A stretch of DNA of 64,000 bases from Phascolomyces articulosus (Eukaryota; Mucoromycota; Mucoromycetes; Mucorales; Lichtheimiaceae). The stretch covers positions 682,001 to 746,000 of the forward strand of contig JAIXMP010000011.1 in assembly GCA_025677815.1 (NCBI GenBank), read 5' to 3'. The position numbers and the translations under genes are program-made. This document shows positions 1 to 11,799 of the stretch, in pieces. Within the stretch, counting starts at the first letter, position 1. The number at the start of each line of letters is the position of its first letter. Below the pieces are notes generated by a model. That model made no database searches and was not told where the DNA came from. It saw only the letters and a list, made by a program, of their open reading frames with translations.

Positions 1-41
1 TTACCCCATTAACATATATTTTACAACAATATAAAAAATAG

Positions 42-835
42 AGCCACATTTACAAAATGCCAAGTTCAAAAAGGCAGTGTTGTATTAGTCACTGGTATTG
101 GAGGAGGTGTTGCTCTTTTTGCTCTTCAGTTTGCACTTGCTATCGGTGCTACCGTCTTTGTGACTTCATCCAATCCTGAAAAGATTGAAGCTGCCAAAAA
201 ATTAGGTGCTGAAGGTGGTGTCAATTATAGAAATCGTAAGTGTACTATTTTTATTTGTAAATTTGCCAAAGAGGAAGGGGATGAAATACATCAAGTATCT
301 TCCATGTTAGGGCACGCCATTTATACTGATTTTTATTCTTTATATACAAAAAAAAAAAGCCGACGCCATTGAAGATTTGAAGGCACAGTTAAATGGTCGA
401 TTGATCAATGCCGTGGTGGATGGATCAGGTGGTGATTTATTTGCTAAATTGCCAGAAGTCATGGCTCAAGGTGGTATTATTGCACAATATGGTGATACTG
501 CAAGTCCTCATGGTGTCACTTTTGATCGAAACTTGTGGGCTCGTAATTGTGAATTGAAGGGTACAGCCATGGGATCGCGTGCTGAATTTGGTCAAATGCT
601 TGAATTTGTCGACAAATATAAGGTGAAACCTGTTGTTTCGCATAGCTTCAAGGGCTTAACACAAGAAAACCTTGAGAAATCTATTTCACTTTTACAGTAA
701 GTTGCCATCACTCTTTTCTGTTATTATTATTATGCATTAGAATATGATATAAGATTATTATTTTCTGATGATTGATTTAAACTTTATTATTATAGAAATG
801 GACAACAAATGGGCAAGGTGGTCATTGAAATTTAA
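42..835 (+). CDS. Zinc-type alcohol dehydrogenase / quinone oxidoreductase (MDR), 3' part
   Basis: Cut by the window edge: only the NAD(P)-binding and C-terminal part is present. The model uses exons 42-235, 360-696 and 796-835, all joining in frame; the first acceptor is the TAG at 39-41. The cofactor-binding turn reads VTGIGGGVALFALQFA, followed by the TSSNPEKIEAAKKLGAEGG helix region. Later come DGSGGD, the ASPHGVTFD strand, ELKGTAMGSR, and the C-terminus GKVVIEI. These are hallmarks of the medium-chain dehydrogenase/quinone reductase superfamily, the group of zinc-binding dehydrogenases that reduce quinones or enoyl/aldehyde substrates with NAD(P)H. No zinc-ligand region is visible because the N-terminal half lies outside the window. 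The family is confident; the substrate cannot be told. Confidence 0.88.
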
Positions 836-1545
836 AGAGGGAGAATAGTAGTCTTGTCGTGGATCTCATGGTTATCAATAAAAAAATATACTATTATCCA
901 TAATATGACGATACAAGTGTGTTGTAGCTTTGTGTTTTGTTTACTATGTTTGATTGGTTACCCAAAAAAAAGATTGATTATTACATTGGGCATATTTTTT
1001 AAAGGAACGCCAAAGTCTTATACAGTTGATCAAGAACCCGTAATGTGATAATGTGAGTTTTTTTACCTCCCCCCCCAGCTTGATCTTTTTACTTGTTTCG
1101 TTTTTTTCTTTCTGAAGAGGGGTGTTGGGAAAGGGTGCCATCCATATGTGTTACTTTTTTAGCATTATATAATAAAGAGGGCGATATTCTTCGATCACTA
1201 TTATATAATAATTCAGTTACAAGTCGTTTGTCTTGATGTTTTTATTTTATTTGACGTGATACTACCCTAGATGCTTAAACGGAGGGAGTAGATGAAAAAT
1301 AGCTATGTTATATGAGCAAAGAAATCAGCCAAAAATTCCGTGGGTATTGAAAGGTGGATTCAAACCATTTATATATACTAAAAATTCTGCATGCTAATGC
1401 ATGTTGGTTAAAATCAAATATATGTATATATGATGGCTGGTAGCGAAAAGGAGTGCCATCTTCAACATATACACTCTTTCTTCTTTCTCATTACACTATC
1501 CTTATTTTTTTTTATTTTTTCATACTACTAGAGTAGCCATTAAAC
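836..1545. other. Intergenic, AT-rich
   Basis: The 3' flank of the dehydrogenase contains AATAAA-like motifs near 878 and 1170. The short open frames here have no recognisable content. A TATATATA-type element near 1370-1376 and a pyrimidine-rich stretch near 1465-1530 probably belong to the promoter and leader of the secreted protein gene that follows. Confidence 0.5.
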
Positions 1546-1836
1546 ATGGTTTGGTTCCACTCTACCGCTTCATGTTTTTTATTTACTGGTGCTCTTTCAC
1601 TAATGATCTTGATACCTACTAATGTGATGGCTCAAGAAAAAAGACCCATTTTGGAATACCAGACCACTGAAAAGACAAAATCCTGTTGCCTTGCAGAGAG
1701 CGTTGAACTTAGTAGTTATACTTATGAAGCTGGTGTAGAAAATACACTATGTAGTATAGATATTCGTGACATTACTTCCACAGATCAACAGGGTTTTAAA
1801 GACCATTTTCAACAGTGTTGCTCTGCGTCAGGATAA
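1546..1836 (+). CDS. Small secreted cysteine-rich protein, unknown function
   Basis: Single-exon ORF of 96 residues. It has a clear secretory signal: a short N-terminus, a hydrophobic stretch at about residues 9-27, and a likely cleavage after VMA near residue 29. The mature part, about 67 residues, carries five cysteines in a CC...C...CC arrangement (C47, C48, C69, C91, C92), close to both ends, suggesting a disulfide-stabilised extracellular peptide. The start was chosen because a C/T-rich leader (about 1465-1540) precedes this ATG and the signal peptide begins there. No family is recognised. It could be an effector-like or cell-wall peptide, but that is only inferred from size, signal peptide and cysteines. 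A chance ORF is possible but unlikely given the intact signal. Confidence 0.55.
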   Translation: MVWFHSTASCFLFTGALSLMILIPTNVMAQEKRPILEYQTTEKTKSCCLAESVELSSYTYEAGVENTLCSIDIRDITSTDQQGFKDHFQQCCSASG

Positions 1837-3459
1837 TTATATATTATAGAAACAGTATACAAAAGAAATTCACAAACATAGTATAGCAGTTTATATATGT
1901 GCTTTTGTTGTATCTTTTCTACTTCTTTATTACATTAAATTAAGCTCTGATTATGCACACAGTTCTCTTTTTTTTTACTTTTTACTTTCGTATTATATAC
2001 AAAACTCTATTTTTTGACGATATATATTAAAGTAATAAAATCTACAATATTGGAGTATCTGTTATCGCTTCATATACCATCTATCACATTACAGAATCAA
2101 TTATTATTATTCTGAATATGTAGTTCTATCATATACTAATAAATTCTATGTTGTTTTATTCACATTACACGTACGGTGCTCAACTTAATAAGGGTGAGAA
2201 GGATTTCTTCTTCTTTTTAATAGTGATCTTAAAGTGCTTGATGTTGTTATGAGGATAATAAGTTTTGTTCCTTACGTATTGTTAATAAAACACGCCATTC
2301 CTTGTTCATTATATTTGTTTTTTTATTGCTGCTGCGTTTGATCAATCTTTTTCGGTATGGTTCCGAACAAAGGACAGACTATGGCATATCTACGCATCCA
2401 CACTTCTTATATATAATCACCAATGCTATTACATCGTGTTATCATAATAAATATATAAATCTGTACCCGCTCGCTATAGCGGTACTACCTGTGGAACTGA
2501 AAATGTATCGCTATTTCGAATCATCACTTTATCGAATTAGTGCTCAGGCTGGTAATTGTCAGTTGAAATCTTATCCCTCCTAACTTATTTTTTTTTCGAA
2601 TAATCTTACCTCAAAATTATGTACCTATATACGTATGCATACTTTTTGTATATATTTCGAATATTTTTGCCTTTTTAACAATGAAAAATATTCAGGACAT
2701 ACTCAATATATATTTGAAGTTGAACATGTACGTATTCCGTGAACAAGAATGAAACTTATTTCTTTTATGATATTATGATATTAAATCCGTTCGAAAATGG
2801 ACATATTTTTCCTTACTAGTGTCTCCTCTATCTTATTCATAAGATCTAATACTGTATCGACCGCTCAATAATACGTATATAGACATAAATCACTCGTTGA
2901 TTGCCTATAATTTTCATGCATCGAAAACTCATTCTAACAAAAAAAGGGACCATGGGGCCAAAATTATTATTGTAAAAAATAAGAATTTAAGAATGTAGCT
3001 AATGGAAATACGTTGTAGAAATGATAAACCATATATTGTTTATGTAAAATGTGTGTCAAAAGCCTGGAAATAGATAGAACAATTTATTTAATAGTTTTTG
3101 TAGAGAAGCTTGTATATTATAGGTAATAATAATAATGATGATATGACTAAATAAAATATATTGAGCAATACGTATAAAAATATTATATATATAATAAATT
3201 GTATAAACGATAAAATATATGCTTAGTTCGTTTTGAAGGTATCATGAGCACTCTATGTCGATAAAGCTATGTTAATTACGCATTATGGGCGATTGCTAGC
3301 TGTGTTTTAAAAAAATTACATAGTGGCAGCATAGTGCTGTCAGTTTAAGTTGGACCTTTCTTTTGCCTTTTTTCTTCATTTTCTTCCTTCCTTCTATACA
3401 ATATACCCATTCCTTTTCTCTTTCCTTTTCCTCTGCCCATTCTTTTTCCTCTCGCCATT

Positions 3460-3494
<35 letters not shown>

Positions 3495-3500
3495 TTTTCT
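1837..3500. other. Intergenic, AT-rich; one copy of a short dispersed motif
   Basis: No convincing gene. About 2382-2455 resembles 6850-6935: a shared 'gcatatctac..atccacacttctt' core, then 'attacatcgtgtta' against 'actacatcgcgtta'. This indicates a dispersed repeat fragment. A (CT)n tract with poly-T lies at about 3460-3500 and generates mirror ORFs on both strands that are simple-sequence artefacts. Confidence 0.45.
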
Positions 3501-4490
3501 AGCAAAGTCAAGATTGCCAAATGGAAATCCAATAAAGCTTTTGCTGACGCGAGGTTGAAGTGTATTCTCTTTGGTACGTTTTGTTGTTGTTGAGATTTTA
3601 TTGAGATTTCGACATTACGATTCCTGTAGTAATAAACTAATATGTTGCTATGTAACAGGTTGTTTGTCGTGTTGACTCTTGTGGCCGTTACATATTGTTA
3701 TATGATTTGCACGCAGCAATGGTGGTGATGGTAATTGTGAGTGTTTTTTTTTTCACCACTTTATTATTATAATAACTATTTATTACCAGTGCTAATAATC
3801 TTTATTTTTTATTATTATTAAATACCTCTTTTTTTATGATTTTTTTTATAGTTCCCGGACGATCGACGAGAAAGGATGGTTTAAGCAATCAGAAATCAGC
3901 AATCAGCTTATGGGTACGTAGACGAGGAGTTGCGTGTATTACTCACTGTTTCGTATGAGGGTAGCAGGGGCGGTATTGTGTATATCGATCCTTCCTTCAC
4001 TATCAAACGCCTAGTCTGATATGGTTGTGTCGTATCCTGGAGAGTACCTTAAGAATCATTGTCACACCCCATACCTATTTCATGGTCTTGTGCCGTGATT
4101 TGGAGGACGCTTTTGGTTCGCGGGTGAGGCTTGTGACTTCTGCATGTGCTGTACCGCTACCCTTCATGCGGCGACAGTGGATCTTGGATTTGACTCTGGT
4201 AGCAAATATACTAAATGGTATTGGGTTATTTGTGTTGACCCGGGGTCATTTCCTCCACCGGGAGCTATGTCAAGCAAAAAAGATCACTGCTTCAGCGGTT
4301 GTAAATAGCACGGGCATGGTTAGGTGGAGACAATACATATGGATAGACCTCTGCGATGGTGTATTGTCAGGCAACGTTGTTGTTTTTTGTCATTATATAT
4401 ATGATGATAAAGAACATCGGCGGCAACACATCCACACTTTCTTTTATATGTTATGTTGCGATTTACATAGTAATCTTGAAGTCTGACTGT
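3500..4490 (+). other. Unresolved GC-richer island, possible multi-exon transcript
   Basis: This kilobase is clearly less AT-rich than its surroundings, especially about 3855-4380. T-rich tracts ending in TAG or CAG at about 3502, 3658 and 3851, each followed by GC-richer sequence and GT-type donors, look like intron/exon boundaries. I could not assemble a reading frame with recognisable protein content. The longest ORF (4025-4486, 153 residues) starts at a non-ATG codon and matches nothing I know. It may be an untranslated exon set, a structured non-coding RNA or a relic. Confidence 0.25.
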
Positions 4491-6840
4491 CTTATTTTTA
4501 AATTTATACGTTTTTTTTTTTCAAGTCCCTTTGCTTCAAGGCAGATAATCTTCAAGGCTCTTCAAGGCATAGAGTTAAAACATGTTGTCCATTGGAATTT
4601 TTATTATTATTTGTTATTATTAATAAAGCATTATCAAGAATAATTTACTTGACATAATGATTGCATTTTACGATTTATTAATTATTAATTAGCATTCAAT
4701 GCATCATCAATACAAGGATCATTGAGTGGGAGTATTAATCTGTTTACTATTTTACTATTTTAGGTTCCAATTGATATATATGTAGTATTGTCTTTTTTTT
4801 TTCTTCTCCTTCCGCAATGATAAATGTAATTTTTTCGTGTCAATCCGAGATGGTCTTTCCTATTTTTTACAAGCTTGAATTAAATATGGGTCACAAGGTG
4901 GATTTACAAAGTGGTTATGAAAAGTGTAGTCTTATATACTGTGTTTTTGGTATTATTTTGATATTGTCATATGGCGTCAATTAAAAAAGATGGAAAATTA
5001 TATATTATTAGAGGATGGGGTTATGTCCATCAAATATACGTATCCCGTCACCACCCTGTCAAAATACTCCCCTCATTTAAAAAATGTCAAAGTATCCGCC
5101 TTACTTATTGTGGAAGACAGGGTGTGTATCATTTCATCAAGTTCAATAAGCTTCATTACTATGTAACAAAAACATTCTATTTATATATTCTACTTACTGC
5201 AAATAAATAACAAAACTTTCATTTTCCAAATGATCGTTTCCTGTTTCAAGTGTCAGAGCATCCCCTTGTAATACATAAATAACAATATTCATAAACACAT
5301 AGGCTCTTACTACTGCTATAGTAGCAGCCGTAATGATGGGCCTATATAACAAAAATATAAAATAAAAAAAAAGTCTCTCCCACCGTCTCCCCATTTTACC
5401 CATAATACCATCCGATGCCATCATAACGAGCACATTTGTCACTTGCACAAAAATCTGATACTTGAAATAATTTCTGGTAGCAAAAAATTGGTGATCACCA
5501 CGAATAATAAAATATAAGAATAGGAAAGTCAGTAACAGTGTATCACATTGATAAGTCTTCGTTTGAAAATTTGTTACAGACAAATATAAATAAAATTTAC
5601 GTTTCAAGAATATAGATGGCGTTTGTTTGCATATCTAAAGTTTCCATATGAATCGGGTACCATCTCCAGTAACAACGATATTGACGATTGACTCTTCAAT
5701 AATAATATGATGTAATATATAGATGGACGAAAAAAAAGGAACTTTTTCATCGTAAATGTATGCCACTCAAGATTTCGTCTCTCTCTCACCCTCTGTTGCA
5801 TATTTCTATTCACGTTTAGAAACTGGCAGAAATTGTGAAACGTTTCTTTTACCTCCTCCTGCTAATCGTTTCAATAATCGATGAATCAATGAGTCGATGA
5901 ATCAATTAAAAAGAATAAAGTGTTATAAAGAATATCTATGTAGTATCTATGTAGAAAAAGAAAGAAGGCGGATTTTTTTTAGTCGTCAGTCATATTTACA
6001 AGTATCTATCTATCTATATATTCATACATGAACTATTGAAATATAATATTATTAATAACCATCGTTACGAAATGAGGTTGTATTTTGGTATATAAAAAAA
6101 TGATTGAAACAAAAAGTGGGAAAGTGGGAAAGTGGGAAAGAGAAAGTGAAAAAAGAAAAAATGACATCCAACTCTTTTTTTTTTTCTTGTTTGACATCTT
6201 GTGCCACCATTGCGGAATGAAAAGACACCACACGAAATCTCCTTTTTTATACAGAACTCACATTATGAAAATAATACATCTCTAAACCCACCATTAACTA
6301 ATAGTAATAATAACCAACCCACACCACCAATCTTTAATAACAGTTACTCACCTCAATCATTCCACTCATTGCTCATTTTTTTTCGTCTTGTCTCCTCTCA
6401 TTTCCTGTCAAAAAATTCCCCTCTGACTTTTTTTATATTTCACACCTTCCTCGCATAAATTGCATAAACCGCATAAATTGCATAAACTGCATAAACACAC
6501 TCCATCGTCACAACCATCCCCATAACCATTCCTACACTACTAATACTACACACTCGTACTACACACTCACGTTGAGCTAAACCTTTTGTCATCGCCACCG
6601 TGTATTGAATGGCATACAATAATTTCAATATATACGTATGTATTTTTTATAGAGAGAAAATTATATATATATATTTCGTTACTCGTCAATGAAAAAATAA
6701 TCAAGATATTTTTATTAATACAATATCCACATTATCAGGATTCAACATGACTGTCTACGTGTGAATTTATAAACGAAGAGAAAAATATTTTTTTAGTCAC
6801 AACTACTTGCCAATTATTAATCATTCATGAATAATAGTAC
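4490..6840. other. Gene-poor AT-rich stretch
   Basis: Nothing firmly supported. On the minus strand, the open frame at 5194-5607 has several hydrophobic segments and could be an eroded polytopic membrane protein exon. Its upstream frame does not join in phase and I recognise no family. Simple repeats occur near 6118-6150 (GGGAAAGT) and 6455-6500 (imperfect GCATAAA(C/T) repeats). Confidence 0.35.
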
Positions 6841-6849
6841 AGCAAGGTA

Positions 6850-6935
6850 GTGCGGCATATCTACATATCCACACTTCTTCTCACATATATAATTACCGAT
6901 ACTACTACATCGCGTTATTACAGATAAATAAATAA
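6850..6935 (+). repeat. Short dispersed repeat, copy 2
   Basis: Matches about 2382-2455 in the same orientation, with the ATCCACACTTCTT core followed by an ATAATTACCGAT-type segment. A weaker related segment sits near 11,618-11,670, just ahead of the second copy of the larger dispersed repeat. It may be the distal end of that element. Confidence 0.5.
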
Positions 6936-7484
6936 TAATATAAATAAATAATATCGGTTGTCCCACATATTCCTCATTCCAATAATAATACAATAACATA
7001 ATAATGTAATAATGATCCTGTAATATATATCCGTTATATCAAACAAATGTAATAAAAACAAACTACCACGATCAACGATTAAGTGGTATGGATAAGAAAA
7101 TATATAAATACTGTACTTGTAAAACTATAATATAATCATCTTTATAATCACGTGTATTATCATCTTTATCATAATAAAACCTATATCGATTCTCACAAGA
7201 CTCCTCTCTCTCTCTTTGTCATTAATCTATCTATCTCTATTCTTATCCATACCACACTTACCAACATCTCAGAGAAAACAGAAAAGAAGAACACAAATGT
7301 GAAATATAGGTATATAGCAAGAACCATAATAGAAGAATCTAGTATATTTGGTTACGTATGTATAGCAACTTTTTTTGACACAATATATAACTGCCAATGG
7401 TAATAAAAATAATATATTATTGTACTGGCAAATGCACTTTCATAATAATAACAAAGGAACCTGATTTTTCTCTACCGTTCCTTC

Positions 7485-8075
7485 TCCCAAACAAGCTTAT
7501 TGCTTAATTACAAATTGATGTTTTTATCCTTCTCCTAATTCGGTACAATCCTAGAAAGCATCTTTATGATGCATCATATAAACATGACTCTGGTGATCAA
7601 GATGATCTATCCAATATGCATAAAATAGGAACAGAGCATTATTATTAAAATAAAAAGTTATACCAAGTAAATAACAACAATACATAACTGTTATTGAATG
7701 GTGATATAACCAGCAGAAGTGAAGAATACAGGAATCAGCGAACACTTTGGAAGGTAGTTATGGATGAAGAATTAAAAAGTATAAAAAAAATAGAGACAGC
7801 ATTTATTTATCTAGAAATAGTAAAGATGAAAAAAAATAAAAAAAATAAAACTTCCAGGCATATAGCCAGTACTACTTGTTCTCAGTCTCCTTAGTTCACT
7901 ACCTTCTTGAAGCAGGTAGCTTAACAGGGGGAACCAACGCGAAGGATGGACTGAGATATCCCCCCCACTCCTCCACATCAGACTGGTCGTGTATCTTGTT
8001 ATGTCACGTTGCTTAATCAGAGGAAACCATTGCTTGAATGGGACCACAACCCAAATCCCATGGTTTCATGCTTAC
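7485..8075 (-). repeat. Dispersed repeat copy A (candidate non-autonomous element)
   Basis: Aligns along its length with about 11,800-12,620 in the same orientation. Shared blocks include the 'taattcggta(c/t)aatcctagaa' and 'gactctggtgatca' segments near 7537-7590, and a strongly conserved block at about 7855-7980 ('tctcagtctccttagttca', 'aggtagcttaacaggggga', 'gaaggatggactgaga'). Read on the minus strand, the conserved block contains two hairpin-forming segments and ends in T-rich runs. Minus-strand ORFs in both copies are partly alike but too divergent and short to be convincing proteins. A SINE- or MITE-like repeat or a decayed gene are both possible. Confidence 0.7.
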
Positions 8076-8201
8076 CTTTTTATATACCTACCATTGCCGT
8101 TCCGTCGTCGTCGTTATACTTACCATTGGAGAACTTACCTTTGTGCCGTTCTAATGTCCTATATTTTTCTTGTATCTTCTTTATACTTACCATTGGAGAA
8201 C
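8075..8201 (-). repeat. Short direct repeats containing consensus 5' splice-site sequence
   Basis: The 20-mer TTATACTTACCATTGGAGAA occurs at 8114-8133 and again at 8181-8200. On the minus strand it reads as CCAATGGTAAGTATAA, a perfect U1-type donor. Three further GTAAG- or GTAGG-type matches lie within the same interval or at its edge (about 8075, 8088 and 8138). Confidence 0.6.
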
Positions 8202-8231
8202 ATATCTTTCGTTCAACTCACCTTCTTCGTT

Positions 8232-9880
8232 AGGAATCTAATAAAGTAAAGCAGTAAATAATAACGTAAGTAATTATTTACTAATGGTTTGAAATGTATG
8301 ACCATAAAAAAAACTTTCTTTACTTGCTTAAATATAAATATTTCAGCAACATTTATACGTACATTGTTTCAATGGGGCATGAACATCAGTCAATGTTAAA
8401 GGTTATTATAAGAAAAATAGTAGTTTGACAGAAAATAGTAGTTTGACAATATTAGCAAAGAGTCAATGTTCAAACTTCGTTCAAGTACAACAATATTAAC
8501 AATGAGTGGTGACAATCATTATATGTTATTGTTAATTAAACAAAAATAAATACCAACCTTATCGTTAGAATCGTTGCAAAGGAGATCGTGGGTACAAAAT
8601 AAAGAAAATAGTTGGTAGCATATTTATTTGGTTGAGATTAAAAATTTGATCAAAACCATCTTTTGAACTACCAAAATGAAAAAGCTGGTAGATATGTTGG
8701 CAGTTGAAGATTTGAACCGATTTTTTTTTTTTGGACTACTAGAATGCAAAAGTTGATGGTAAGTCCATTTGCTTGAAGTTGAAAATTTGAAGCAGCTTTT
8801 TGTTTGAACTAAAAAATGAAAAAAATGGTAGATATGTTGGTAATAATAATTGACTCCCCAAAACTTGTGTTATAACTTTGTATTGACCTCTAGTACTAGT
8901 GGGTTATTCCAAGATCGATTGTTCTTCAAAGATTATGTTATATATAAGGTAGTTTAATAGTATTGATATCTGCTACTAATGGTTAATTTCATTTGTACAT
9001 TTGCGTACTTTCATAAATAAGAAGCAAGAAATGTTTTATTGATGCGACCCGTGCATTAAGCATCGTGAAAAATATAACGTAACAAAAAAAAATACCAAGG
9101 CAACCATGTCATTTTTTACGTTATAAGTTTCATATTTTATATTATAAAGAAACCCACTCTGTCCCTCAATTTATAGACTGAACAGCCAAACAACTGAATT
9201 ATGTTAAATATGTTGATCCAAATGTTATTTTAATTGAAGAAAAGATTAGAGTATCTTGACTCTTGAATGACTTGAATATCGTGAAGAACTTGAAGAACCT
9301 GAAGAACGTAAAGAACTTGACTGTCTTGCTCAGTCAATTTTTCTGAGGACGTGTTTCAGGTCAATCTGGATGATTGATCAATTGTTGTGCAGTATTGAAC
9401 AGAATTCTTAGTGAGGCAATTTGTTGAGAATGCTATCCATGACATGTATCAGCGGGAGGTGAGGAGAGCAAGAGATGAGCCAAAAAATATCGATGGATTT
9501 CGAAGGTGTAATAAGTGACAGAATGATGATGCATAATCTTCTCATTTCGCTACTTCATTTATAAAATCGGATCAATCATTCTCGTACGTATATTGGAAGC
9601 ATTGGATTGTTTTATTGTTCAAAATAGCATGCCTTTGATCATCGTTGTAACCAAAAGGTAGGACATATCTATAATAATAATAATAAAAGTGTTGTTAATG
9701 TGTTTCGTTATATACTAATTAATATACGTCTTCATCATCCCCATGGTTTGGTGCCAGCATCTCGTTTCGGCAGACGGTGATTCAATGGTGGTCAATCACA
9801 GGACTTTTCTTTGTATAAGCTTGATAACCCCAGATCGTCATCCAGGGGAGAAATATAAAAAGATATAAAGAAAAGGGGAA
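8232..9880. other. Gene-poor AT-rich stretch with degenerate direct repeats
   Basis: No gene seen. Around 8640-8850 there are three degenerate repeats of a 'ttgaagatttga..aatgaaaaa..tggtagatatgttgg' type. An imperfect (GAAGAAC)-type tandem repeat lies near 9283-9325. Confidence 0.45.
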
Positions 9881-10255
9881 ATGGATATGGGGGTAATAGG
9901 GGAGGGAAAACATTTTCTGTTTTATCCCGTATCTATACCATTTCGCTATTCGGCCGCCATGACCTGGAACGAACCCCAGGCTGTGATGAACGAAAAACAC
10001 AGAAAGCGTGCAGCTGTGGCCTCTCGTTGCACACGAGATGTCACTTATATGCGCCATAAACAAACACTCCCAAAGAAAAGCTACCCGACGGTCACTTTTA
10101 GCTTGCATAAAAGTGAATTATATTACGTGCAAATCGATAATCAACCATTTGAGAGGAAGTATGAAACAACAGACGTCGTAAAAGTCGAATGTAGCTGCAA
10201 TAGCTACAACCAAGAACGGGATATCCCGTCTTACATATTGCAAAGCCCACGCTAA
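9881..10255 (+). pseudogene. Possible relic of a MULE/FAR1-type transposase C-terminus (degenerate SWIM finger)
   Basis: Open frame of 124 residues in a locally GC-richer stretch. The last 25 residues, around VECSCNSYNQERDIPSYILQ, follow the layout of a SWIM zinc finger (CxC...IPCxH), usual in Mutator-like transposases and FAR1-type proteins. The first two cysteines (C104, C106) are kept, but the second pair is lost (IPSYI where IPCxH is expected). The preceding segment, with alternating hydrophobic residues around LHKSELYYVQID, fits the strand that normally precedes the finger. No catalytic DDE part is seen nearby. The assignment rests on one weak motif. Confidence 0.35.
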
Positions 10256-11795
10256 TGGCCGACAGACACTATGAATGGTGCTCTATATAATGCACCAAAA
10301 AAAATAGTTAATAAGTAATCATCTAATTAACCATTCATGAATTTACCTGCTACGTAGATTTCAAAAAGCTGATGTAATCCATAGATAGAAGGGCCAAGGA
10401 TACAAAGGATGAACACGGAGACGCGCCAGATAATAAGAATAGGCTATTTTGTTTCACAATACGTAGAGAGAACGGATTCTTTCAAAGAATGCGTACATGC
10501 CAATCGCCTGTTGTAGATACATCCACGCCCTAGCTACAGCTTGCACAACCCTCTGAATAAGAGTAGGTGGAACACATAACCAAGAGCTCATAGATATGAT
10601 GTGTGCATCAAGACAATAGAAATCAAAAGAGGGAAAATGAGAGCTGTCTAGAAGAAGAAACCAATAATCAATAATTTAAAAAAGCAAGAACGAAAAAGAA
10701 AACAAAAAAAAAAAAGAAAAAGAATACCACCTCCCTGAAATTGCATCGTCGTCGTCATAATCCTAATTGATGATCATTGTTCTTTATTTACGGGAGAAAA
10801 GAGTGAATGGTAACATGTACTAATTGATATACAAAGATATGTAGTATGCATGTTCATTCCCAAATGACACCATTTCCATTTTCGTGTTGATTTACCAAAA
10901 TATCACATGTGGACCATTTGAAAGAGAGCTCCGGAATAATAAGGATAATATAGTACGACCACGAAAATACACCAAAGAAGAAAACGGCAAAACATCCTTT
11001 CGGTTTCATAAAAAAAATAAAGTTATATATATATTGTTATTTGTTATAATGCTTGAAGGAGACATTCGTACCATAAGAAGCATGACTAGAAAAAATGTAA
11101 ATAGGGAGGACAGTTTGAACAAGAATGACCAAATTTATATAATTGTGTATGAACAAAGGAATAAAATGGCATTAGCAAATATAAAAGTATATACGAGTAA
11201 TTTAAGTTGAGAAGTTTGTAATGAAGAATGTAGATAAAAAAAATAGACATGGGCATGGAAAGGAAGGGTGTACGCGCCGTATATATATATATTGTTTCTG
11301 AGTGAAAGAAAGAAAGAAAAATTAGTTGACCGAAATAATTATTGCATAACAGTGCATTCGTTACCGATCCGTAATATATTGGCAATTATGTTGCAATAAG
11401 GTGTAAAAGAAGGTAATGCTGAATAAATCGTACATTGTTAAGAAGAATAAAATATATCACTGTCATGTATCATGATTATTGTATATGCATTAACCTATAT
11501 GTTTCACAAACACGGGTTCTCCGCTTTTTTTCAGCAGGTACGCATGAATCAGTCGGAGTGTATATTTATATGAAATAAGCTCAAGAAAACAATTCTACTG
11601 ATAATAAGCCCAACCAGGATCCACATTCACACTTCTTCCAACAATAATACCCGACAATGTAATCATCATTTGAAAAAATTCAAAGGTTCTCATCGATATT
11701 TGATTTTTATATATAAGTTTGTATTTACAGAAATTACAGAATGAAAAAAGATACCCACGACCTGATGCTCTTGATGCATACACCTACAAATCATC
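10256..11795. other. Gene-poor AT-rich stretch
   Basis: The open frames here (for example 10,884-11,210, 108 residues) show no recognisable domains or splice context, and I treat them as chance. The end of this stretch (about 11,618-11,795) may be the distal part of the dispersed repeat that follows. Confidence 0.4.
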
Positions 11796-11799
11796 CAAA

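Noticed and set aside
3296..3593. Facing ORFs rich in Arg/Glu/Lys (minus) and Ser/Phe (plus).
   Set aside because: Both arise from a (CT)n plus poly-T simple repeat.
4025..4486. 153-residue ORF.
   Set aside because: Non-ATG start, no domains, and it crosses likely splice-type boundaries; better treated as part of an unresolved GC-richer island.
5194..5607. Minus-strand ORF with several hydrophobic segments, possibly a membrane protein.
   Set aside because: The plausible upstream exon joins in the wrong phase, no family is recognisable and there is no intact start; mentioned only as a possible relic.
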